61,698 nt of DNA, taken from an uncultured Mediterraneibacter sp. Its GTDB lineage: Bacteria > Bacillota > Clostridia > Lachnospirales > Lachnospiraceae. The first letter of the stretch is position 1; each line of letters begins with the position of its first letter. The position numbers and the translations under genes are program-made. The DNA lies in NCBI RefSeq assembly GCF_944377805.1, contig NZ_CALWFZ010000012.1, forward strand, positions 1 through 61,698, in the 5' to 3' direction. The notes beneath the pieces were generated by a model. The model was not told where the DNA came from, searched no databases, and saw only the letters and a list, made by a program, of their open reading frames with translations. This document shows positions 33,158 through 41,979 of the stretch, piece after piece.

Positions 33158-33213
33158 TTATCGGAATAATAGCAACGCTGTCGGGATAATATTTAGTGTT
33201 TATCGGAATAATA
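33158..33213. repeat. three TTATCGGAATAATA-type repeats upstream of the HTH remnant
   Basis: TTATCGGAATAATA occurs at 33158-33171 and 33200-33213, and a variant GTCGGGATAATA at 33180-33191. Spacing is 20 and 22 bp (about two helical turns), in the upstream region of the HTH remnant. They look like old operator sites. Confidence 0.45.
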
Positions 33214-33230
33214 CCCTCTACCTCGTTCTT

Positions 33231-33776
33231 TTAGAGTTCTGTTCCCATTTTATAGGCATTTGTCATGGCTTCTGTTTCTGCTACATCCCCCGGCTTATCA
33301 GCGCCTGTGCCGAACACATGACCGCCCTCCTCGTTTCCACCGGCTCGGAAACACCCGATATAGCTGCGGAAACTTCTAAACATCACATCCATATAATCTT
33401 CAGTAGGAGCTGCCCCGGCTGAAAGGAGATAGAATTTTGTATTTTTCACATTCTTTTCAATAGCAAAGGTACGATCGATGACAGTCTTCATCAGGGAACT
33501 CCAGGTGTAAAAATATACGGGAGATGCAAGGACAATGGTATCGGCAGCCAACCATTTTTCGTAAATCTCCTGCATATCGTCTTTTTGCACACAGGAACCG
33601 TTATTTCTCTGGCAGGCGCCACATCCAAGACAGCAGCCCACTTTTTTGTCTTTTAAATAAATTTTTTCTATCTCGTGTCCTGACTCCAGTGCGCCCCGGA
33701 TAAGTTCATCAGCCAGACAGTCTGTGTTTCCATGTCTGCGGGGACTTCCTACGAGTACCAGTACTCTTTTTCCCAT
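33231..33776 (-). CDS. flavodoxin-fold NAD(P)H-dependent reductase (iron-sulfur flavoprotein-like)
   Basis: 181 aa from the ATG at 33776 (GGAGG 10 bases upstream; an in-frame TTG at 33785 is too close to the site). The FMN phosphate loop GSPRRHGNTD is near residues 10-19, and ASPVYFYTWSSLMKTVIDR is the usual flavin-binding strand/helix. The Cys cluster CCLGCGACQRNNGSC (about 48-62) resembles the compact motif of Isf-type iron-sulfur flavoproteins. It probably reduces quinones, azo or nitro compounds or metals; the substrate is unknown. It follows the alcohol dehydrogenase gene by about 17 bp. Confidence 0.88.
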   Translation of the reverse strand: MGKRVLVLVGSPRRHGNTDCLADELIRGALESGHEIEKIYLKDKKVGCCLGCGACQRNNGSCVQKDDMQEIYEKWLAADTIVLASPVYFYTWSSLMKTVIDRTFAIEKNVKNTKFYLLSAGAAPTEDYMDVMFRSFRSYIGCFRAGGNEEGGHVFGTGADKPGDVAETEAMTNAYKMGTEL

Positions 33777-33793
33777 TTTATTCAAACCTCCGT

Positions 33794-34960
33794 TTACAAA
33801 CTATTTTTCAGAATACTCACAATGTCATTACGATTCAGTGGAATCCACGCATATTCCAGACCTTCGGAATGAATCGCATGTTCTGCCATTTCGTTAAACT
33901 TGGAGTCGTCAATTCCCACCTCGGTCAATGTCATAGGAATTCCCAGTGATTTGAAGAAATCTCTAACAGAGGCAACTGCTCTCGCGGCCAGAGCTGTTTC
34001 GTCCGTTCCTTCAATTTCCCAAACCGCCTTAGCAAAGTGGGCAAACCGCGGTCTTACCACATCGGGAGCTTTCTCCAGCACATAGCGCATCCAATTCGGC
34101 GTCAAAATCGCCAGGCCAACACCATGCGTCAGGTCATAGTGAGCAGACAATTCATGCTCCATGCCGTGAACGCCGAACACTGCCAGCTTGTTTCCACAGC
34201 AGAGGGTTGCGTTATCCCCAATGGAGCTTGCCCACATGATCTGCGCCCGCGCCTCATAGTTATCTGGCTCTTTGATAGCTATGGGAGCATATTTGATGAT
34301 TGTTTTCATGACGGCTTCCACCAGTAAATCCCCCATATAGGTACTTTCAGGAACAAAATACTGTTCCATCAGATGAGACATAATATCCGCACATCCGGCA
34401 GCGGTCTGATTTGCCGGAACGGTGAAGGTATAGGTCGGATCCATAATGGAGACCTTAGGCATAAGTGCCGGAGCACCCAGACTGAGCTTTTCGTTGGTGA
34501 TAGGATTTGAGATTACGGCGCCGGAATCCGCTTCACTTCCTGTTGCTGCAAGTGTAAGAACTGTTACAATCGGCAGCGCCTTTTTAATAGGCCTGCGGAG
34601 GGCAATCATATCCCACGGATCGCCGTCGTAGTAAGCGGCTGCCGCAATGGCTTTGGAACAGTCGAGCACGCTGCCCCCGCCTACAGCAAGAAGCGCCTCA
34701 ATCTCATATTCCCGGCAAATTTTCACTCCTTCTCGAACGCTGTCCACCTTTGGATTTGGCTCGATACCAGACAGTTCATAAACTTCAAAATCGGAAAGAA
34801 GCGACTTTATCTTGTCATAAAGCCCTATCTTCCTAATGCTGCCGCCTCCATAGCAAAAAAGCACCTTCTTCCCATAGGGGGCGATGGTAGAAGGAAGATT
34901 CTCCACCTGATCTTTCCCAAACAGAATGTCTACGCCGATGCAAAAGTTGAAATTTTCCAT
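33794..34960 (-). CDS. iron-containing alcohol dehydrogenase (butanol dehydrogenase-like)
   Basis: 388 aa, group III Fe-ADH. The dinucleotide-binding motif is AVGGGSVLDCSKAIA (about 95-109), and the metal region includes the Asp/His residues in AAGCADIMSHLMEQ and HGMEHELSAHYDLTHGVGLAI. It reduces aldehydes to alcohols with NAD(P)H, as in YqhD/BdhA. It is in an apparent operon with the flavodoxin-fold reductase downstream and adjacent to a MarR gene, a typical stress/aldehyde detoxification arrangement. Confidence 0.92.
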   Translation of the reverse strand: MENFNFCIGVDILFGKDQVENLPSTIAPYGKKVLFCYGGGSIRKIGLYDKIKSLLSDFEVYELSGIEPNPKVDSVREGVKICREYEIEALLAVGGGSVLDCSKAIAAAAYYDGDPWDMIALRRPIKKALPIVTVLTLAATGSEADSGAVISNPITNEKLSLGAPALMPKVSIMDPTYTFTVPANQTAAGCADIMSHLMEQYFVPESTYMGDLLVEAVMKTIIKYAPIAIKEPDNYEARAQIMWASSIGDNATLCCGNKLAVFGVHGMEHELSAHYDLTHGVGLAILTPNWMRYVLEKAPDVVRPRFAHFAKAVWEIEGTDETALAARAVASVRDFFKSLGIPMTLTEVGIDDSKFNEMAEHAIHSEGLEYAWIPLNRNDIVSILKNSL

Positions 34961-35040
34961 AGTTGAATACCTCTTTCTTTGATTTGTATGGTTTTCATAT
35001 ATTACAATTTTAGTAATGTACTGTTATCGGACTAATTAAG

Positions 35041-35076
35041 TAAAAAAGAAGACGAATCGTTCCTTAATGAACGATT
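35041..35076 (-). terminator. terminator overlapping the MarR stop codon
   Basis: Perfect 8-bp stem AATCGTTC/GAACGATT (35055-35062, 35069-35076) followed on the minus strand by CGTCTTCTTTTTTA. Confidence 0.7.
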
Positions 35077-35524
35077 ACATCTTTTCAGTGGGAAGCATGG
35101 CTGCACGAAAAGCATCTCGATAAATACGAATTCCTTCTAACAGGGCTTTACGCTGTTCCTCAGTCAATTTTTCCATTGCCTCCAGTTCAGCCTTTTGTAT
35201 CTGAGGAATAATTTTCCGGGCATACTCTTTCCCGTCTTCTGTCAAGTGAATAGTCTTCGTCCTGCGATCTTCGGGAAGCTCCTGTAATATAATCCAACGC
35301 TTCTTATAAAATCCCGTAATAATGGTGTTCACAGTTTGTCTGGGAAGAAATGTTTTTTCACAGATTGTTTTCTGGGTGCAGCCATCAATCTTGGTAATCA
35401 GGCTGAGAATGTACAGGCTTGTGTAGGGAACGCCAATACTTCTGGCGTAATCCTCATAAATCATATTCAATTCCTGCCATGCATCACAAAACTGACGTAC
35501 CTGATCTTTCATACCGTATTTCAA
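35075..35524 (-). CDS. MarR-family transcriptional regulator
   Basis: 149 aa with a TTG start at 35524 (GGGAGG 7 bases upstream); the ATG four codons later is too far from the site. The winged helix spans about 30-110, including GCTQKTICEKTFLPRQTVNT and the wing LPEDRRTKTIHLTEDG. It probably controls the downstream alcohol dehydrogenase-reductase pair in response to a phenolic or aldehyde ligand; that link is inferred from position only, since a terminator separates them. Confidence 0.88.
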   Translation of the reverse strand: MKYGMKDQVRQFCDAWQELNMIYEDYARSIGVPYTSLYILSLITKIDGCTQKTICEKTFLPRQTVNTIITGFYKKRWIILQELPEDRRTKTIHLTEDGKEYARKIIPQIQKAELEAMEKLTEEQRKALLEGIRIYRDAFRAAMLPTEKM

Positions 35525-35606
35525 ACAGATTACCTCCCTTTTTGTATTGTCCGATGACAGGACTATTTTAACACTTGTTTAGAGTAATGTCAATTAGTCG
35601 AACTTT

Positions 35607-37625
35607 TCATTTATCAGATTCGATAATACGCAAGCCCCATTTCGGAATCGTAATACCGCTCTCTTTGCGCACTGCCTCATCGGTCAGCAGATCCGTTCCG
35701 CTTTCTGCCGGAAGAATATCCCGCGCTTCATCCTTTGAGTAATTGAAGTAAAACCAAACTGTTTTTCCGAAATCATTGGTTCCCTTTCTTATGATGACAG
35801 GGAACTGTTCTCTTTCCGGATAGGATACTTTGGCGTCTGCCAGTGCTCTTCTTAATATATTTTTCAATGTCTCCTCTTTTGTAAAACATCCGATATAATA
35901 TGCGGTGCCGGTTCCATAACGGTTTCTTGTTACAGCCGCAAATTCTTTCCAGTTATAGTGATCATAGTAAGCAAGTACTTCTGCCCCCTCCGGCCTCAGC
36001 AGTTCCATAAATACCTGAGCTTCATCAGTACTGTTATCCGCCGCAATTATGCCCTTAAGTTTCACATCACACGGAAATGTGAACTGATCATAACTGATTC
36101 CCATGCAGTTTCTCAGAATACGCGGCTGCACATCAGAGCTCACTTTTACATTTTCATTTGTGAAAGCTGTCTTAAATGTCGCAATAAGGGTACCGCCGTT
36201 TCGTACATACCCATTCAGACTGTTCAGGAGCTCATCCGGCGCCGCATAGAGCGCGGGAACAATGATGGTCCGATAGTTTTCCAGGTTTTTGGATTCCGGC
36301 CAGATAAAATCACACTCCACGTTCATCTTGTACAGCGTATCGTAAACCCATCTGATGACATCATTGTACATTATGTTTCCGTTATTCTCGGAAACCGCTT
36401 CAATTCCAAACCACTTCAGAGCGGTAAGAGCCTCGTTGCTGACAAGAATCGCGACATCATTCTTTTTCTTCAGATTTACAAGATGACTGCCGATCTGTTT
36501 AAATTCATTTCCTATTACGCAAGCTTCCCGATATGAATCATTTTCCTGAAAATCATGGCTTAAGAGGCCCTTCCAGTAAGTTTCATAAGAGTTATGTATA
36601 GAATGCCAGTGCCAGTACATAACACTGTTCGCTCCCGAAGCAATATGACTGTATGCCTGAAGGCGAAGCTGTCCCTTGTACGGCGTCCATCCGGGAAATC
36701 CCTGAGCCTCTGTTTCCAGCACAAGATAGTTGTCATTTTTAAGGCTTCGCGTCATATCTCCGCCAAATGCGATCTCCGCTCCGCTTAAGTGATCCTGAGT
36801 GGGATGGTAAATATCCACGCCTGCTATAGTGAGACATTCAGACGCATGATAATGATTTACATCCGGCTGCACGCCGAAAGAATGTCCGCGCCACTCAAAA
36901 TCAAAATTGTGGGTGATGAACTGATCTTCTCTGCGGTATTCATTCACAATACCGGCCTGCCAGCCTAAGAACTCGTCCACAAGAGTTCTCTGGAATTTTT
37001 CAAATTCCGCGCCCAGACTTCCATTGATAGTTCCCCTGACGTCAGGAAAATCCTCCCATGCGTTAATGCGGTTGCTCCAGTAATCCAGGCCGAATTCCGC
37101 GTTCATTGCATACAAATCATCGTGAAACTTTTTCCGAAGATATTTCACGAACTTTTCCTGGACATTCTTTCCTGCTGTTCCGTAATATTTCGTTTCATTA
37201 TCAATCTGAAAACCGATAACACACTTTCTGTGAGCAGCGCATTTCATCAGTTCGCGGATCACTCGTTCGGAATAATATCTGTATACCGGATGAGTGATGT
37301 CCATTATCTGACGCCGCCCGTATATTCCCCGTCCGTCTATAGTCGTCGCTATCACATCCGGATAAGACTTTGCCATCCATGTGGGGATAGCATAAGTCGG
37401 CGTTCCGACGATTACGGAAATCCCGGCCTTCTCGGCAGCATCCATCACACGTTCCACATGAGAAAAATCAAATACTCCTTCCTGAGGCTCACATGTACTC
37501 CATGTGGATTCCGCAATTCGCACCGTATTGATTCCGGCTCTAATCATCATTTCTATATCTTTGTCTAACCTGTCATAAGGCATATATTCATCATAATAAG
37601 CTGCCCCGTATAAAATCTTTTTCAT
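35607..37625 (-). CDS. GH42 beta-galactosidase
   Basis: 672 aa. N-terminal TIM barrel with the acid/base Glu144 in GFQIDNETKYYG and the probable nucleophile Glu in LVLETEAQGFPGW (about 308). A trimerisation domain with an amidotransferase-like fold follows (about 395-600), then a short C-terminal beta domain. No signal peptide, so it hydrolyses imported galactosides in the cytosol. The start MKKILYGAAYYDEYMP is typical. It has no sugar transporter beside it in this window. Confidence 0.93.
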   Translation of the reverse strand: MKKILYGAAYYDEYMPYDRLDKDIEMMIRAGINTVRIAESTWSTCEPQEGVFDFSHVERVMDAAEKAGISVIVGTPTYAIPTWMAKSYPDVIATTIDGRGIYGRRQIMDITHPVYRYYSERVIRELMKCAAHRKCVIGFQIDNETKYYGTAGKNVQEKFVKYLRKKFHDDLYAMNAEFGLDYWSNRINAWEDFPDVRGTINGSLGAEFEKFQRTLVDEFLGWQAGIVNEYRREDQFITHNFDFEWRGHSFGVQPDVNHYHASECLTIAGVDIYHPTQDHLSGAEIAFGGDMTRSLKNDNYLVLETEAQGFPGWTPYKGQLRLQAYSHIASGANSVMYWHWHSIHNSYETYWKGLLSHDFQENDSYREACVIGNEFKQIGSHLVNLKKKNDVAILVSNEALTALKWFGIEAVSENNGNIMYNDVIRWVYDTLYKMNVECDFIWPESKNLENYRTIIVPALYAAPDELLNSLNGYVRNGGTLIATFKTAFTNENVKVSSDVQPRILRNCMGISYDQFTFPCDVKLKGIIAADNSTDEAQVFMELLRPEGAEVLAYYDHYNWKEFAAVTRNRYGTGTAYYIGCFTKEETLKNILRRALADAKVSYPEREQFPVIIRKGTNDFGKTVWFYFNYSKDEARDILPAESGTDLLTDEAVRKESGITIPKWGLRIIESDK

Positions 37626-37655
37626 CAGCGTTCTCCTTAAATTTATGTAAAACCG

Positions 37656-38531
37656 CTATTTTCCCTCTAATTGTCTCAAGTATTTTATCGCATTAGTCCT
37701 TTCTTTAAACTTTATGTCGATGCTGTCTCCATTTGAATACAGAACTGTGATTTCATAATTATGTAAGGGGAGAACTAAATCCTCTGAACTGTCAGAACAA
37801 TGGGAAATATATGTGCACGCGTCTTCAACAGTCGAAAAGCTCTTCAAGTTTCCGTACAGTGAAGTCACTCTGATATTACCTATCATTCGCTCTAGTGCTG
37901 TGTCCAGTTTGCTGACGAAAGATTTCCACTGATCGCGGTTTGCCTCCATAAGGGAACGCCCGATTTTCTCTTTTTCTTCCTCTGACATTAATTCCATTCG
38001 ATTGACTCTGCTTTGCAGTTCTGCTTCAGATGTCCCTTCATTCCAATGTACGTCAAACCCGTGAGATGCAAATGCCTTTTCCAGAGCCTCTGTGGAAAAA
38101 TATAAGACCTCAAACCCTTCCGATTTCATCTGTTCAAGAGAATTATCAGTAAATTCTCCCGACAATACAACTCCGAAAAAAGGACTGTCCAGGTTGTATT
38201 TTGCGATAAGCGGCTTAATTGCGGCTGAAATTTCCTGAGCTTTTGCTTTCGCATGCTTTTTATATCTTCTCCACGCCACCTCTATAAATGCTTTTGGGGT
38301 TCCGAATATCTGTTCCGTGCCACCCTTTTCCAATACAACATCCAGCTTATGAAAATTGCCATTCACATCTTTCCACTGAACTTCTTTTTTCCCGTTCCGT
38401 GCGTCCCTCTCATGTTTATAGTCAATGTAAAGTTTATGTTTTGCGGCAATCGGCTCGCAGTAGCGAATCATTGTCTCCTCTAAAATATCTCCTATAATCT
38501 GACCCAATCTATGTGCAGGTGATTTTGCCAT
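37656..38531 (-). CDS. probable type II restriction endonuclease (partner of the adjacent methyltransferase)
   Basis: 291 aa. The N-terminal half holds a PD-(D/E)xK-like core: D64 in HKLDVVLEKGG, then FIEVAWRRYKKHAKAKAQEI at about 82-101, where Glu84 and downstream Lys are candidate catalytic residues. No named family is certain. The C-terminal part is helical. It lies 6 bp after the methyltransferase stop, the standard arrangement of a type II system, which is the main reason for the call. Confidence 0.7.
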   Translation of the reverse strand: MAKSPAHRLGQIIGDILEETMIRYCEPIAAKHKLYIDYKHERDARNGKKEVQWKDVNGNFHKLDVVLEKGGTEQIFGTPKAFIEVAWRRYKKHAKAKAQEISAAIKPLIAKYNLDSPFFGVVLSGEFTDNSLEQMKSEGFEVLYFSTEALEKAFASHGFDVHWNEGTSEAELQSRVNRMELMSEEEKEKIGRSLMEANRDQWKSFVSKLDTALERMIGNIRVTSLYGNLKSFSTVEDACTYISHCSDSSEDLVLPLHNYEITVLYSNGDSIDIKFKERTNAIKYLRQLEGK

Positions 38532-38537
38532 CTTCTC

Positions 38538-39794
38538 TTACCCCCTGACCCACAGTCTTCCTTCTTTTAGAGGCACTGTGTGTTTTCTGTTCTTCCATTT
38601 CACGTTTCTGTCCCGTGTTTTTTCAAACCAGTATTCTTTGAATCCGGCTGCCACTGCCAGTCTTCCCAGCCATTCTTCTACCGGAATATAGACGCCGTAA
38701 GGTGCAGAATCTCCTATAACAAAGCAGACCAGCGAATCTTTTTTACAGACTTTTCGAAGGTGACGCCATATTTTCCCTAAATCAAGAAAATATAAGGCGA
38801 TCATAGTGTAATAATTCTTCTTTCCCCCGTGATTTTCTTTTTCCATTTCCAGCTGACGGCATTTCTCCACGATCTCTCCATAGATTGGCTCCAGAACAGG
38901 ATCTTGAAGATACTTATATGTATCCTTTCTCTCCTTTGAAACCATCTGAGAACAGGATCTCACTAGTCCCGGACGGATAACGCTCTGCAGATCTCCCCAG
39001 GATCTGACCTCTCCTAACACGGAAAGTTCTAACCTTGTTGCGTCAGCATAATCATAATTATTCGCGTATGGGGGAGACGTCACGATGAGATCTATACTTT
39101 CCTGCTTAAGAGGTGAGATTTTTCTCGCATCAAATTCCAAAAGACAGGATTTTTTCTCTGCGCCGCAGTTTTGAAAATAAATAAGATCCCGACAGATCAT
39201 ATCCATCTGCTTTTCAAATGCATCGAACGCCCTTAATACTTTTACTTTCTTTTTGTTTGGAAGTACATACTGCCAGGTTGCCGTACCGGCATGAGAAGCC
39301 GATCTCAGCACGGATACAAACCCCAGCCAGATCAGATCGTACTCTTTTGTATGATTACGGAAATGCTCAATGCTATGTTTTAAAGCATTTATTTGTCTTA
39401 AATTTTCTTCATCATAACACCTTTTTACAATGTCAGGGTACTTATCCATTGTAAAAAATGTCTTTCTGGCATACCCCAGGACTTCATCCACCAGCTGTTC
39501 TATCAGCCTGACATCCGCGTCCCATTCTAATTTTGCCCGGGCGATTTTATATATTAAAGGATGTGCTTCATATCCGTAAGATTCCACTTTACTCTTGTCA
39601 CAGGCAAGCAAAGTAGTTCCTGATCCGGCAAAAGGATCCAGAACTTTAATGTTCTCTTCTTTTATGTATTTTTTATACTTCTCAACTACTTCTTCTGCCC
39701 ACTCAGCTGAGAATCCGGCAGAATATCTGTACCATCTGTGAACAGGCAGCGACATATTATCTGTAAAGGTTGAGCTGGTATCTAACTTAGACAT
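38538..39794 (-). CDS. DNA methyltransferase (N4-cytosine/N6-adenine, type II)
   Basis: 418 aa from the ATG at 39794 (AAGGAG upstream); an ATG at 39833 overlaps the TraX stop and lacks a site. The SAM-binding motif I VLDPFAGSGTT is at 51-61 and the catalytic motif IV TSPPY at 239-243, with about 180 residues between that would hold the target-recognition region (alpha-like order). TSPPY is common in N4-cytosine enzymes but not decisive. It is unrelated to the C5 methyltransferase on the element, so this is a second R-M system. Confidence 0.9.
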   Translation of the reverse strand: MSKLDTSSTFTDNMSLPVHRWYRYSAGFSAEWAEEVVEKYKKYIKEENIKVLDPFAGSGTTLLACDKSKVESYGYEAHPLIYKIARAKLEWDADVRLIEQLVDEVLGYARKTFFTMDKYPDIVKRCYDEENLRQINALKHSIEHFRNHTKEYDLIWLGFVSVLRSASHAGTATWQYVLPNKKKVKVLRAFDAFEKQMDMICRDLIYFQNCGAEKKSCLLEFDARKISPLKQESIDLIVTSPPYANNYDYADATRLELSVLGEVRSWGDLQSVIRPGLVRSCSQMVSKERKDTYKYLQDPVLEPIYGEIVEKCRQLEMEKENHGGKKNYYTMIALYFLDLGKIWRHLRKVCKKDSLVCFVIGDSAPYGVYIPVEEWLGRLAVAAGFKEYWFEKTRDRNVKWKNRKHTVPLKEGRLWVRG

Positions 39795-39822
39795 TTCCTC
39801 TTCTCCTTTAAGGGATTCCGCA

Positions 39823-40566
39823 TCACATAACAATCCTTAAGATTCCCAGTATCAGCAGGTGAACCGGATAAAACAGATAGAAAAACCATTTTGAGAAAGT
39901 CTTTCCCTTCTCCATACGTTTTCCGTTGTAGAAATAGATAATAACTATCCCCGCCACTAAAATGCCCAAAGCCGAAAACAATGCGTAGAAAAGATTCTCA
40001 ATGAGAAATACCATTCTGTAGGCCGGGGCAAAATTCTGCATCGCAAACAGTCCTGCTCCGAACAGGAACGCATTTCTGATACGGTCTTCATCCCCTTTCG
40101 CCAGAGCGAAAAGCACCGTGAAGAGAGGCGCGATAAGAGCCCAGTCTGAGAAAAGGGAAATGAAAAACAGCCCGACAATCAGAAGTGCCGCTATAACACC
40201 GTTTTTTACATATTCCATGACACAGAGAATGCCGAAGCAGAGCAGCAATGTGAAAATCATATTGAATCCGCAAAAGGAGATATAGGGCTCTCCGTTATAG
40301 GTTTCTGAAAATGCCAGACAGAAAGGGATCTCTGATAATAACGCAAACACAGCCAGTCTGGCGGCGTACTTCTTTTTGGAACGGGTATAATGGTATCCTT
40401 CGACGAGAAAATAACACATCACCGGCGCTGTAAAGTAGCCAATATCGACAAAAAATGTGAACAGGAATGTTCCCGGTTCCAGAAAGATATTACCGATATG
40501 ATTTAAAAGCATTGTAAACATGGCAAAATATTTTATAATATCCCGGTTAAGTACTTTAAGCTCCAT
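39823..40566 (-). CDS. TraX-family membrane protein
   Basis: 247 aa with about eight membrane segments starting near residue 12. The N-terminus IIKYFAMFTMLLNHIGNIFL and the motifs CYFLVEGYHYTRSKKKYAAR and FYLFYPVHLLILGIL are typical of TraX, an acyltransferase-3-like family. In F plasmids TraX acetylates pilin; chromosomal homologues in Firmicutes probably acylate surface molecules. AGGAG is 8 bases before the start. It is followed by the methyltransferase gene. Confidence 0.9.
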   Translation of the reverse strand: MELKVLNRDIIKYFAMFTMLLNHIGNIFLEPGTFLFTFFVDIGYFTAPVMCYFLVEGYHYTRSKKKYAARLAVFALLSEIPFCLAFSETYNGEPYISFCGFNMIFTLLLCFGILCVMEYVKNGVIAALLIVGLFFISLFSDWALIAPLFTVLFALAKGDEDRIRNAFLFGAGLFAMQNFAPAYRMVFLIENLFYALFSALGILVAGIVIIYFYNGKRMEKGKTFSKWFFYLFYPVHLLILGILRIVM

Positions 40567-40623
40567 TTGTGTTCTCCTTCAGTTTTATTTACTTTTGATC
40601 CGTCAATCAGATACATGTTTTTA

Positions 40624-41814
40624 TCAATTATTTAGTATATCATCCTTATGCTTTTTCCTCAATCCCTTTCCGGCGGCAAGATATACCACGCCTGCTATCG
40701 GCATCGTTGCCATCAGAGCCGGATAAAACCATCTGATGTCCAGTCCGCCGTACAAAGCTCCGCCGATCATGGGTCCAAGAGTCATCCCAAGATCCAGGCC
40801 GATATAATATGTGCTGTTTGCCAGTCCTCTTTTCTCCTTTCCTGCCAGCAGCATAGCTGTAGACTGGCATACCGAGCTCATGACTCCATATCCGCCGGCC
40901 AGAAATGCCGACGCCAGGAGCATTACAATATTATTGCACATCACCGTAAGGAGCAAAATAGCCAGAAGCTCGCAGATACAGCTGGTCAGCAGGAACACAC
41001 GAAACGGCAGTTTATCGAAAAGGTTTCGCAAAGTCAGTCTCAGTACAATAAGCACCACCGCATAGGCCGGGAAGAACATGCTCACCGCAACGGAAAGTCC
41101 CCGCGTTTCCACATAAGTCACAAGAAAAGACTGAGTCGCGCAGTATGGAATGGCAAAGAGCATTATAATAAAGGCGATCGGCAGCACTTTAATATCCACA
41201 AGCCTTACGGGCGATTTTATGGTTCGGGAAGGCATACTCTCCTCCTTTACCGGTTCTCCCCTGTCTCCCACGAACTGTATTACAATGAGGATTGCAAGGG
41301 CGAACACAAAGGCAATGCAAAACGCCGTGCGATACCCGAATGTCTGATATACGCTGACTCCGATTGCCGGCGCCAATGCCATTGCAAGGGCATTCATTGT
41401 TCCGTAGAAACCCATGCCCGATCCGATCTTCTCTTTCGGAAGCATGTTGGACATCCAGGTGGAGAGGCAGACAGAGCAGCAGGCAAACCCAAGTCCGTTA
41501 ATGATTCTCGCGGCCACAAGAGCCGCCTCATTCGGCGCGAATATATAACCGATACATGCAAGCGCCATCAGCGCTGCTCCGATGAATGACAGTTTGTATT
41601 TGCTGATCTTATCGGCAAGATTGCCGGCGATGGGACGGCAGAATAAGGAACAGAGATTCATAAGTCCCCCGATAAATCCCATTACTCCTGCGGAGGCCCC
41701 GATACTTTTTGAGAATCCTGTAATAAGAGGCGTGACAAGCATGGGACTAGCCATATAGAAAAAGCTTGCAGCCAATACAAGAATAATGTTTTTAGAATAA
41801 ATATTTTGTTTCAT
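40624..41814 (-). CDS. MFS transporter
   Basis: 396 aa with 12 predicted membrane segments. The loop 2-3 motif is GNLADKISKYKLSF (about 64-77), a variant of the MFS GxLaDrxGrr signature. It belongs with drug/sugar-efflux-like MFS permeases; the substrate is unknown. AGGAG precedes the ATG by 10 bases. It stands alone between TraX and the CtpE-like ATPase, all on the minus strand. Confidence 0.9.
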   Translation of the reverse strand: MKQNIYSKNIILVLAASFFYMASPMLVTPLITGFSKSIGASAGVMGFIGGLMNLCSLFCRPIAGNLADKISKYKLSFIGAALMALACIGYIFAPNEAALVAARIINGLGFACCSVCLSTWMSNMLPKEKIGSGMGFYGTMNALAMALAPAIGVSVYQTFGYRTAFCIAFVFALAILIVIQFVGDRGEPVKEESMPSRTIKSPVRLVDIKVLPIAFIIMLFAIPYCATQSFLVTYVETRGLSVAVSMFFPAYAVVLIVLRLTLRNLFDKLPFRVFLLTSCICELLAILLLTVMCNNIVMLLASAFLAGGYGVMSSVCQSTAMLLAGKEKRGLANSTYYIGLDLGMTLGPMIGGALYGGLDIRWFYPALMATMPIAGVVYLAAGKGLRKKHKDDILNN

Positions 41815-41916
41815 AAATATAGCTCTCCTGTAACCTGCCCGCTTGTTTTTATATGCAGACTGGTTTTAATACCGTTATTATCATTATATTCAGAAACAGG
41901 AATTCTATCGATATGA

Positions 41917-41949
41917 GAAAGAACCGGGGCAGATTCGGCTCCCGGTTCT
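41917..41949 (-). terminator. terminator after the CtpE-like ATPase gene
   Basis: Minus-strand stem GAACCGGG/CCCGGTTC with a loop of about 12 nt, followed by TTTCTC. It closes the operon that begins at the Mn2+ riboswitch. Confidence 0.65.
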
Positions 41950-41979
41950 CACTGCTGTTATTATATATTATTTTCGTAC

